Source of the DNA: Deltaproteobacteria bacterium
Lineage (GTDB): Bacteria > Desulfobacterota > Binatia > UBA9968
DNA: 19,711 nt
Direction of reading: 5' to 3'
Assembly (NCBI GenBank): GCA_016184235.1
Contig: JACPDC010000242.1
Location: 1-19,711 of the forward strand
The notes below the pieces were generated by a model, which ran no database searches, had not been told where the DNA came from, and saw nothing but the letters and a program-made list of their open reading frames with translations. Every line of letters starts with the position of its first letter. Positions within the stretch are counted from its first letter, which is position 1. Made by a program: the position numbers and the translations under genes. Shown here in pieces: positions 9,573 to 15,823 of this stretch.

Positions 9573-10372
9573 AAAGTAAAAAGGCAAAAGGCAAAATTAT
9601 AATGGTCCTGATGGTGGGAGGATGGCTACTCCTGCCTAGCCACGTAATGAGTTTCTGCCATGAGATGGAAGTCGTCAGGGCGCGCGTTTTCAGGGCGGCG
9701 GCCGTGAACAGCGCCCCTGTTCTCGTCGAGTGGTTCGGCCACTCCACCTTCCAGATCACCTCCTCCAAGGGGACCCGGATTCTGACCGATCCCCATGTGC
9801 GGGACGATCTGCCATGGCCGCAGCTTCCCCAGCACATCGTCACCACCAGCCACCAGCACGGGCCCCATAGCAACCTGTGGATGGCCAAGGGCAACCCTGT
9901 GATCCTGGAGGGGCTCACCCGCGGTGGGGATAACTGGCGGCAAGTCCACATGAGCATCCGCGACGTGTCCGTCTATTCCGTGCCGGCCTATCACGACAAG
10001 AGCCAGGGGCTGCAAAGGGGAAAAAACGCCATCTTCGTTTTCCGCGTGGACGACATCTGCATCGCCCACCTGGGAGATCTCGGCCACCACCTGACGCCCG
10101 ATCAGCTGAAGCTCCTCGGCAAGATCGACATTCTCCTGGTGCCGGTGGCCGGCGGCTTTTACACGGTTACGGCCAGCGAGGCGCGCGAGGTCACCAGGCA
10201 GGTGAATCCCAGGATCGCGATTCCGGAGCACTACTGGTGGGACGGGGCGGTCGAGGAATACATACGGGGCAACCCGCGCGTCAGGAAAATCAACAGCAGA
10301 ACCCTTAAGATCTCCAAGCGCGACCTCCCCCCACCAACGGAGATTGTGGTTCTGTCGTGGAACGTGCGCTGA
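9557..10372 (+). CDS. Exported metallo-beta-lactamase-fold hydrolase (UlaG-like), altered metal motif
   Basis: I choose ATG 9557 (271 residues), which overlaps the end of the preceding reading frame by 16 bases. It gives a basic n-region (KSKKAKGK) and hydrophobic core (MVLMVGGWLLLP) of a signal peptide; ATG 9602 is an alternative. The fold is shown by EWFGHSTFQI, the strand ILTDPH, the metal motif SHQHGPHSN (residues about 98-106), VYSVPAYHD (His about 146), IAHLGDLGHHL (Asp about 174) and IPEHYW (His about 225). This layout matches UlaG-like/MBL-fold metal-dependent hydrolases. The canonical HxHxDH reads HQHGPH here, so the second-metal Asp is replaced by Pro. Activity may be altered or use one metal. 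It ends the large + strand operon. The substrate is unknown. Confidence 0.82.
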   Translation: MGTHLKSKKAKGKIIMVLMVGGWLLLPSHVMSFCHEMEVVRARVFRAAAVNSAPVLVEWFGHSTFQITSSKGTRILTDPHVRDDLPWPQLPQHIVTTSHQHGPHSNLWMAKGNPVILEGLTRGGDNWRQVHMSIRDVSVYSVPAYHDKSQGLQRGKNAIFVFRVDDICIAHLGDLGHHLTPDQLKLLGKIDILLVPVAGGFYTVTASEAREVTRQVNPRIAIPEHYWWDGAVEEYIRGNPRVRKINSRTLKISKRDLPPPTEIVVLSWNVR

Positions 10373-10502
10373 CACGTTCGCTCGGGGACTTACCTCTCTC
10401 GCCGAAAGCAATAGACCTGTGGTTTCTTTGAACCTGCACGACTGGTGCTTTCGGCTCGCTCGGCAAGCCCCCTCACTATCAATGGGGCAGGCAGGACAAA
10501 TG

Positions 10503-10585
10503 GTTCAAGCCGTTTGAAACGTTCAAATCGTTTAAATCGTCCTGCTGACGGCTTGAACGGCTCGAACGAGTCGAACTACTTAAAC
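10503..10585. repeat. Two inverted 9-nt-period arrays forming a long imperfect hairpin
   Basis: The left array has cores at 10504 (TTCAAG), 10513 (TTTGAA), 10522 (TTCAAA) and 10531 (TTTAAA). The right array has cores at 10552 (CTTGAA), 10561 (CTCGAA), 10570 (GTCGAA) and 10579 (CTTAAA). All are spaced 9 bases within each arm. The arms 10503-10541 and 10547-10585 pair around a CTGCT loop; by hand about 31 of 39 positions pair, counting four G-U. Confidence 0.8.
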
Positions 10586-10636
10586 GACTTTTTGAGTTGA
10601 TATTTCCCGTCCGTTCAGCTAATCGGAAATGTTAAT

Positions 10637-10643
10637 AAAGGAG
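10637..10643 (+). promoter_or_regulatory. Strong ribosome binding site of the quinone oxidoreductase gene
   Basis: AAAGGAG lies five bases before the ATG at 10649. It is the clearest Shine-Dalgarno sequence in the window and fixes the start. Confidence 0.8.
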
Positions 10644-10648
10644 TATTT

Positions 10649-11617
10649 ATGAAATCTGTTCGTGTGCATCAATATGGCGCTCCCGAGGTCCTCCGCTACG
10701 AAGAGATCCCCGTGCCGGAGCCGGGCGCGGGAGAGGCGCGGGTCAAAATCGAGGCCGCAGGCTTAAACTACATCGATATCTACCAGCGCACCGGTCTCTA
10801 TCCGCTCAAGGCGCCTTTTACGCTCGGCATGGAGGGAGCCGGCGTCGTCGATGCCGTAGGGGCCAATGTCACCGAGGTCAGGAAAGGGGATCGCGTAGCC
10901 TACGCGATGCACCTCGGCTCCTACGCGGAATACGCCGTCGTGCCCGCCTGGAGGCTCGCTCCCCTGCCGCAGGCCATCGATAGCCGCGCCGGGGCGGCGG
11001 CCATGCTCCAGGGGATGACCGCCCACTACCTCACGCGCAACACCTACCCTCTCAAAAAAGGAGAGAGCGCGCTCATCCATGCGGCCGCCGGCGGCGTGGG
11101 GCTGCTGCTCATTCAAATCGCCAAGCGGCTCGGAGCGACGGTGTTCGGCACGGTCTCGACCGAGGAAAAGGCCAAGCTCGCCAAAGAGGCAGGCGCGGAC
11201 GAGGTGATCCTTTACACCAAAGCTGACTTTGCCGCGGAGGTCAAAAGGCTGACGAGCGGCGCCGGACTTCATGTCGTCTACGACTCCGTGGGCAAAGACA
11301 CTTTCGAAAAGAGCCTCGACTGCCTGAGGCCACGGGGATACCTCGTTCTCTTTGGCAACTCCAGCGGGCCGGTGCCGCCGTTCGAGCTCGGAAAGCTCGC
11401 CCAGAAGGGATCGCTCTTCGTCACCCGGCCGACTCTGCTCCACTACGCGGCGAGCCGTGAGGAACTGCTCCAACGCTCCGGCGATCTTTTCAACTGGATT
11501 GCTAAAGGGGAATTAAAGCTCCGGATCGATAAGACTTTCGCTTTGAAGGAAGCGGCCGAGGCTCACCAGCAGCTCGAGGCAAGAAAGACCACGGGCAAGG
11601 TTTTGCTTCAGCCTTAA
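10649..11617 (+). CDS. qor: NADPH:quinone oxidoreductase, zinc-independent MDR family
   Basis: This 322-residue medium-chain dehydrogenase/reductase has the QOR pattern. An N-terminal GroES-like domain carries NYIDIYQRTGLYP (40-52) and GMEGAGVVDAVG (60-71). The Rossmann domain carries AAAGGVG at 145-151 and a nucleotide-binding region with STEEKAKLAKEAGADEVI. The C-terminus ends in EAAEAHQQLEARKTTGKVLL, typical of QOR. The structural and catalytic zinc cysteines of alcohol dehydrogenases are absent, as expected for this branch. It would reduce quinones or other electrophilic carbonyl compounds with NADPH in the cytoplasm. The gene stands alone, behind a strong AAAGGAG and a repeat-rich leader. 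The exact substrate within the family cannot be told, so the symbol is a family-level label. Confidence 0.92.
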   Translation: MKSVRVHQYGAPEVLRYEEIPVPEPGAGEARVKIEAAGLNYIDIYQRTGLYPLKAPFTLGMEGAGVVDAVGANVTEVRKGDRVAYAMHLGSYAEYAVVPAWRLAPLPQAIDSRAGAAAMLQGMTAHYLTRNTYPLKKGESALIHAAAGGVGLLLIQIAKRLGATVFGTVSTEEKAKLAKEAGADEVILYTKADFAAEVKRLTSGAGLHVVYDSVGKDTFEKSLDCLRPRGYLVLFGNSSGPVPPFELGKLAQKGSLFVTRPTLLHYAASREELLQRSGDLFNWIAKGELKLRIDKTFALKEAAEAHQQLEARKTTGKVLLQP

Positions 11618-11665
11618 CCGAGCCGCGTTGAACAGACGCTACTGAGGCTGCACGCGTAGCTATCA

Positions 11666-11992
11666 ATGATCCCTTTCATCATATCCGTCGTTGTTATTGC
11701 GGCCACCTATTGGTTTTTTATCCTCAGGCCGGGGCGGTTGGATTTCTGGAGGTTTGTGGCAAGGCACCCGGACGCCGCCTACGATCACTTCAAGGCCGAC
11801 AACTGCTGGAAAGTTTTCGAACACGATCTGCCGAAAAACTACCGGGAAATCCTGCCCAAGTCCGAATGGGCCGGGCCTTTTCGCATTACCGTGCCGAAGC
11901 TCGGCGGCCAACTGGTGCGCGTGTTCGGGAGGCGCCCCGATTTCAGCCGCTCGCAAGACGATTTTTTAAGCAAGTTCAGTCGCGGCGCGTAA
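11666..11992 (+). CDS. Small membrane-anchored protein of unknown function
   Basis: This 108-residue protein begins with one hydrophobic helix (MIPFIISVVVIAATYWFFIL) followed by a charged, aromatic-rich soluble part (RLDFWRFVARHPDAAYDHFK, DNCWKVFEHDLPKNYREILP). I do not recognise the family. The amino-acid composition is protein-like, and the aromatic residues and paired motifs argue for a real gene rather than a chance frame. The overlapping frames on both strands look like shadows. There is no good Shine-Dalgarno before the ATG at 11666. It lies between the quinone oxidoreductase (48 bases upstream) and the SDR gene (35 bases downstream), all in the same direction, so co-transcription with the SDR is plausible. 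With a single N-terminal anchor, the soluble part is probably cytoplasmic given the Arg after the helix. Confidence 0.65.
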   Translation: MIPFIISVVVIAATYWFFILRPGRLDFWRFVARHPDAAYDHFKADNCWKVFEHDLPKNYREILPKSEWAGPFRITVPKLGGQLVRVFGRRPDFSRSQDDFLSKFSRGA

Positions 11993-12010
11993 CAAGAAGG
12001 CCTTTACCTG

Positions 12011-12017
12011 AAAGGTG
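12011..12017 (+). promoter_or_regulatory. Ribosome binding site supporting a TTG start
   Basis: AAAGGTGG starts at 12011 and ends about ten bases before the TTG at 12028. The next in-frame ATG is inside the dinucleotide-fold region, so this site decides the start of the SDR gene. Confidence 0.55.
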
Positions 12018-12027
12018 GTGCGCTTAC

Positions 12028-12819
12028 TTGTCAGGCACTGAACCAGGCGCGGCTTTGATCACCGGGGCTTCGAGCGGAATTGGCGCGGCCTTTGCGCGCA
12101 GGCTTGCCTCTCAGGGCTATAACCTCGTTCTCGTGGCAAGAAGGGAGAAGCGGTTAAGAACGCTCTCGGAGGAAATGCAAGGACAATTTAATGTCGAAGC
12201 GCAGGTTTTCCCCGCCGATCTGTCTCATCCGCTCGACCTCGAACGGCTGGAAAAACGAACCGCTGAGATCGCCAACCTGGAGATGCTGATCAACAATGCC
12301 GGCTTCGGCGCGCCGGGAAAGTTCATGGAAATGCAAGTCGAGAAAAGCATCGAGATGATTCAAGTCCATGTCATCGCCACCGTACGCCTGTGCCGCGCGG
12401 CCCTGCCCGCAATGATCGCCCGAGGGCGCGGCTGGATCATCAATGTCTCTTCTATCGCCGCCTTCATGGCAAGCCCCAGGAACGCCACCTACTGCGCCAC
12501 CAAGGCCTACCTGAATCTCTTTTCACAAGGCCTGCAGGACGAACTCACGGGCACAGGAGTCCGGGTCCAGGCCCTCTGTCCGGGTCTGACCCACACCGAG
12601 TTTCACGAGCGGCCGGGATATGAGAACTACAAAACGAAGATTCCGGAAGTTCTCTGGATGAAGGCGGAAGACGTGGTTGAGAAATCACTGGAATCTCTCA
12701 ATAGAGATCAGGTGATCTGCATTCCCGGCTTCAAAAACCGGCTGTTCGTCGCCGTGATGCGCAACCGGCTGGGCGCCCGTCTGACAAGAATGGTCACCGC
12801 CCGTTTTCAAAAACTCTAA
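12028..12819 (+). CDS. Classical short-chain dehydrogenase/reductase (SDR)
   Basis: The frame is open from 11710, but its first 100 codons overlap the preceding gene and look like shadow sequence. I start at TTG 12028, which follows AAAGGTGG and puts the cofactor motif at its usual place. The resulting 263-residue protein has TGASSGIG at 12-19, NNAG at 89-92, the catalytic serine in NVSS (about 141-142) and YCATK with Tyr155 and Lys159. All residues needed for NAD(P)-dependent oxidoreduction are present. An Arg pair after the second strand (VARREKRL) favours NADP(H). The C-terminus (GARLTRMVTARFQKL) is basic. The family reduces or oxidises many carbonyl and alcohol substrates, and this one cannot be assigned further. 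Its stop codon abuts the stop of the convergent cyclase gene with no base between. Confidence 0.9.
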   Translation: MSGTEPGAALITGASSGIGAAFARRLASQGYNLVLVARREKRLRTLSEEMQGQFNVEAQVFPADLSHPLDLERLEKRTAEIANLEMLINNAGFGAPGKFMEMQVEKSIEMIQVHVIATVRLCRAALPAMIARGRGWIINVSSIAAFMASPRNATYCATKAYLNLFSQGLQDELTGTGVRVQALCPGLTHTEFHERPGYENYKTKIPEVLWMKAEDVVEKSLESLNRDQVICIPGFKNRLFVAVMRNRLGARLTRMVTARFQKL

Positions 12820-15099
12820 TCACTTCGACTTCATCACCCAGACCCCGTCCCACTCGTCTCCCGGGGGATGCGCCTTGAAGTACTCGCAGCGCTCCACATA
12901 CATCTCGGAGACCTTGTCCTCGGGGTTCAGACGGAGCGCCCCGCGGAAGGCGGCGGCGGCCTGATCCCAGCGCTGCTTGCGGTATTCCGCGAGACCGTGC
13001 TTGAACTGGTTGAGCGCCTCCATCAGGTTCGGGAAGGTCTCGTCCGTGTGATAATCGAGGACCTCGTAGACAACCGCCGGCTCGGTTTTTCCCTGAACCA
13101 CTACGCTATCGACCTCCCGGCTCCGGTAGGTGCCCTTAAGCTTCTTATAGGTGTACTCGCTGACCAGGATGCGCGTGTGATACTGCTTGTTGGCGGCCTC
13201 CAGACGCGACGCCAGGTTCACGCCGTCTCCAATGATCGTGTAGTTCATCCGCTTGGGCGAGCCGATGTTTCCGGAAACCACTTCGTCGGTATTGACGCCG
13301 ATGCCGATCTCGACCGGCTTTAAGCCGCGGCTCACCCGCGCCTTGTTGAAGAGAGTCAGCTCGCGGATCATCGCCACCGCGGCGCGCACGGCCCGGTCTC
13401 CGTCATCCCCCTTCGCGACCGGAATGCCGAAGGCGGCCATGATCGCGTCGCCGATGAACTTGTCGAGCATGCCCCCCTCGCGCTGGATGCAGTCGACCAT
13501 GAGGGTGAAATACTCGTTCAGCAGGCCGACGGTTCCCTGGGCGCCAAGCTGCTCGGTCAGCGTGGTAAAGCTGCGTATGTCAGAGAAGAGGATGGTGACC
13601 GTGCTGCTCAACCCGCCGAGAACATCCTGCCCGCTGGCCATGAGCTGGTCGGCGATCGCCGGGTCCATATAGCGCGCCATCGTGCTCTTGACCCGTTTCT
13701 CCTCGCTGATGTCCTCCAGCATGACCATCGTGCCCAGCTTTTTCTGCTTCACGTTGATCAACGGCAGCGTGGTGGCGTTGACCGAGACTTTTTCGCCGCC
13801 GAATTCCATCTCCGCATCCATCACCACATCCAACTTCCCGGCCTGCTCGACCTGCTTCTGCCGCTCGATGATCCAGGCGTTTTTTCCGGTAAAGAACTCG
13901 GCGGCCGGTTTGCGCAGGATCACTTCCGGGCTGGTCCTGGCGATGCGCAAGCCCGCGGCATTGCAGGTGACGATCCTCCCTTCCTCGTCAACGGTGATGA
14001 CGGCGTTGGACATCGATTCGAGCATTGCCTCGTTGTAGTTTTTCATGTTCTGCACTTCGTCGAAGAGCTTGGCGTTCTCCAGGGCGATGGAGACCTGGGC
14101 GCTAAAGGCCTTCAGGCGCGCCTCGTCCTCCACCGTGAACGGACCGCCGCGCCGGTTCAGCACCTGGGTCACGCCGATGATCTTGCCGTCTTTGTTGACA
14201 ACCGGGGTGCAGAGGATAGAGCGGGTGAAGAAGCCGGTTTTTTTGTCGAACCCCGGGTTGAAACGCAGGTCCGCGTAGGCATGCGGAATATTCACCGATT
14301 GGCCCGAGGTGAAAACCGCGCCGGCGATGCCCAGATGGTTGGGGAAGCGGATCTGCGTCGCCCCCAGGCCCTCCCCGATCTCGGTGTAAAGCTCGTTGGT
14401 CTTCTCGTCGTTGACGAAAAGCGTGGAGCGCTCGGCGTTGAGCATCTTGGTCACCGTGGCCATGATCTTCTGCAGCAAGGCGCCGAGCTGGATCTCCGAG
14501 GAGATCTCCGAGACCACGCTCATAAACTCCGACTCCCGCTGGCGCTCCTTCTCGGTCTTCTCCATGAAGATGCTGCGCTGGAGAAGGGCCGCCGCCTCGG
14601 TCGCCATCGCCTCGAGCAGCTCCAGGTCGTCGCGCGAGATCTTGCCGCCCCTCTTGTTCAGCAGCTCGATGGCGCCGATCACCTCTCCGCGCATCGTCTT
14701 GATCGGCGCGCAGACGATGTTCCGCGTCCGGTAGCCGGTCTGCTGGTCGATGGAGCGGTTGAAGCGCCGATCGGCGTAGGCGTCGTCCACGAGCAGCCCG
14801 CTGCCCGTGCTGAAGACGTGGCCCGCGATGCCGGTGTGATTCAAAATGCGAATTTCTCTGCGGAAGTTTCCCTGGGCGACACGAGAGTAGAGCTCGTGGG
14901 TCTCCGGATCGTTGAGAAACAGCGTCCCCCGATCCGCGCCGATCGCCTGAGTCGCCATTTCTATGAGGGCCGCGAGCTGATCGTCGAGCTTCTCCGCCTC
15001 AGCCACGCGATGGGCGACCTGGAGCAGGATGGCGGCGCGGGGAATTGCCTCCCCGGCCGGCGGTCTTGCGGCCAGGGAGCGCTTACTTCCTGTCGCCAT
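12820..15099 (-). CDS. GAF-GAF-PAS class III adenylate cyclase with C-terminal TPR
   Basis: This is 759 residues from the ATG at 15099, which follows GGAAG; the frame extends to 15132. Two GAF domains (about 35-178 and 200-345) each carry the NxxG-I-A-G and DDxYADxRF-like motifs. A PAS domain lies at about 355-465, then a short linker and the cyclase domain (about 500-650). The two metal Asp residues are in FSDIR (about 507) and FIGDA (about 551). The purine-selecting Lys (about 547) and Thr (about 621, in NYTIIGD) fit bacterial adenylate cyclases better than guanylate cyclases, and N/R of NLASR (about 628/632) complete the site. A TPR-like tail ends near WDGVWVMKSK. It likely makes cAMP in response to a ligand sensed by GAF/PAS. 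The start overlaps the upstream coiled-coil gene by 17 bases, so the two are translationally coupled. Confidence 0.93.
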   Translation of the reverse strand: MATGSKRSLAARPPAGEAIPRAAILLQVAHRVAEAEKLDDQLAALIEMATQAIGADRGTLFLNDPETHELYSRVAQGNFRREIRILNHTGIAGHVFSTGSGLLVDDAYADRRFNRSIDQQTGYRTRNIVCAPIKTMRGEVIGAIELLNKRGGKISRDDLELLEAMATEAAALLQRSIFMEKTEKERQRESEFMSVVSEISSEIQLGALLQKIMATVTKMLNAERSTLFVNDEKTNELYTEIGEGLGATQIRFPNHLGIAGAVFTSGQSVNIPHAYADLRFNPGFDKKTGFFTRSILCTPVVNKDGKIIGVTQVLNRRGGPFTVEDEARLKAFSAQVSIALENAKLFDEVQNMKNYNEAMLESMSNAVITVDEEGRIVTCNAAGLRIARTSPEVILRKPAAEFFTGKNAWIIERQKQVEQAGKLDVVMDAEMEFGGEKVSVNATTLPLINVKQKKLGTMVMLEDISEEKRVKSTMARYMDPAIADQLMASGQDVLGGLSSTVTILFSDIRSFTTLTEQLGAQGTVGLLNEYFTLMVDCIQREGGMLDKFIGDAIMAAFGIPVAKGDDGDRAVRAAVAMIRELTLFNKARVSRGLKPVEIGIGVNTDEVVSGNIGSPKRMNYTIIGDGVNLASRLEAANKQYHTRILVSEYTYKKLKGTYRSREVDSVVVQGKTEPAVVYEVLDYHTDETFPNLMEALNQFKHGLAEYRKQRWDQAAAAFRGALRLNPEDKVSEMYVERCEYFKAHPPGDEWDGVWVMKSK

Positions 15100-15541
15100 G
15101 GCTCGCTTCCAGTTTCTCGCGCAGGGCGGCAATGGTGTCCGCCAGTTGACCCATCTCGTTGCGATGGGTGCGCTCGAGGGTCTGGAGCGCTTCCTGGTAC
15201 AGGATCTTTCTCAACTCCAGCTCGTTGCGCATCGCCCGGATGGTGTTCTGCAAATGGCGGAATTCGGCGCTGCCCGTCGCCAATGCCTCCTCCACCTCTT
15301 TGTCCTTTTCGATGTTGAGCTTCTCCAGTCCCTCGCGCAGGGCCACCACCGCGTCCTTCACCTGGGTCATTTCCTGGTTGGAATCGCCCAGCGCCCTGGT
15401 CACCGCCGCGTCCTGCTCGATCTTCGCCTGTTCCAGCGCCTCGCGCAGGGCCGCGATCGTTTGCTTGAGCTGATGCGCCTCGCGGGCGAGGAGTTCTATC
15501 TCTTTATAGGATTCGTCTCGGGCGCTGGCTCGGCGGCTCAT
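15083..15541 (-). CDS. Coiled-coil protein made of 36-residue repeats
   Basis: This 152-residue protein is almost entirely helical and hydrophilic. From about residue 24 it consists of three full repeats and one partial repeat of 36 residues. Each opens with the pattern QLxxTIAALREALE: QLKQTIAALREALE, QVKDAVVALREGLE, HLQNTIRAMRNELE and QLADTIAALREKLE. The DNA keeps the register: CTCGCGCAGGGC recurs at 15116, 15332 and 15440, multiples of 108 bases apart. There is no signal peptide, membrane segment or enzymatic motif. The family is not known to me. The gene directly precedes the adenylate cyclase and overlaps its start by 17 bases, so the protein may be a scaffold or dimerising partner of the cyclase, or may only be coupled to it in expression. 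The ATG at 15541 has only a weak ribosome binding site. Confidence 0.8.
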   Translation of the reverse strand: MSRRASARDESYKEIELLAREAHQLKQTIAALREALEQAKIEQDAAVTRALGDSNQEMTQVKDAVVALREGLEKLNIEKDKEVEEALATGSAEFRHLQNTIRAMRNELELRKILYQEALQTLERTHRNEMGQLADTIAALREKLEASHGDRK

Positions 15542-15576
15542 CTTTGGGGAGTGATGGAAGCTCTTTTTTGCCTGAC

Positions 15577-15604
15577 ACTATCGAATAATCGCTTCTCCTG
15601 TCAA
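15577..15604 (-). promoter_or_regulatory. Candidate sigma-70 promoter of the coiled-coil/cyclase operon
   Basis: On the minus strand a perfect TTGACA (15604-15599) is followed after 16 bases by GATAGT (15582-15577), four of six matches to TATAAT. Transcription would start about 30 bases before the ATG at 15541. It is the only such pair upstream of this operon that I found by eye. Confidence 0.45.
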
Positions 15605-15665
15605 CCTGGTCCTCGCTACGCTCGGAATTTCAAATCTTGGTTCGACCGTTCGAATTTACTCACGG

Positions 15666-15716
15666 CCCTGAGATCCTCGAAGGGCAAGCTCACCACCCTG
15701 AGCGAAGTCGAAGGGC
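15666..15716. repeat. Tandem pair of REP-like CCCTGAGCGAAGTCGAAGGG elements
   Basis: Copy 1 (15666-15685) reads CCCTGAGATCCTCGAAGGGC and copy 2 (15696-15716) begins CCCTGAGCGAAGTCGAAGGG, ending in C. Each has CCCT and AGGG ends that can pair. The second form is, from memory, a common intergenic repeat in diverse bacterial genomes; its mobility mechanism is unclear. Confidence 0.65.
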
Positions 15717-15774
15717 AGATCTCAGATTGCAGACTTGAAAGCCGCAAGCTGCGACCCGAAGGGGGCGGTCTCCA

Positions 15775-15807
15775 CTTGAACAGCTTGAACGATTTAAACG
15801 GCTTGAA
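15775..15807. repeat. Four-unit array with strict 9-nt period
   Basis: Cores CTTGAA, CTTGAA, TTTAAA and CTTGAA begin at 15775, 15784, 15793 and 15802, exactly 9 bases apart, with spacers CAG, CGA and CGG. The array ends 16 bases beyond the ancestral stop codon of the receiver gene, so it lies just past its 3' end. It belongs to the same family as 6511-6561 and 10504-10584. Confidence 0.8.
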
Positions 15808-15823
15808 CTGGAAAGGAGTAAAA

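Larger units (their letters stand above)
10373..10648. other. Repeat-rich 276-base intergenic region
   Basis: There is no credible gene here. The region holds a perfect 10-bp inverted repeat (GCCGAAAGCA at 10401-10410 and TGCTTTCGGC at 10446-10455), a short GCCCC/GGGGC pair near 10467-10489, and the long 9-nt-period hairpin (10503-10585). It ends with the ribosome binding site of the quinone oxidoreductase gene. A TTGATA at 10597-10602 could be a -35 box, but I see no convincing -10. Confidence 0.6.
15542..15823. other. Repeat-rich 282-base intergenic region
   Basis: There is no credible gene. Besides the promoter candidate it holds a tandem pair of CCCTGAG...AGGGC palindromic units (15666-15716), a 9-nt-period array (15775-15807), and looser TTCAAA/TTCGAC/TTCGAA elements at 15629-15654. 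Confidence 0.65.

Noticed and set aside
11710..12027. Long N-terminal extension of the SDR
   Set aside because: Overlaps the small membrane protein, is Arg-rich, and a ribosome binding site with TTG at 12028 places the cofactor motif normally.
14281..15318. Plus-strand open frame across the cyclase N-terminus
   Set aside because: Arg/Leu/Asp-rich shadow of the GAF region; the minus frame carries both GAF domains.
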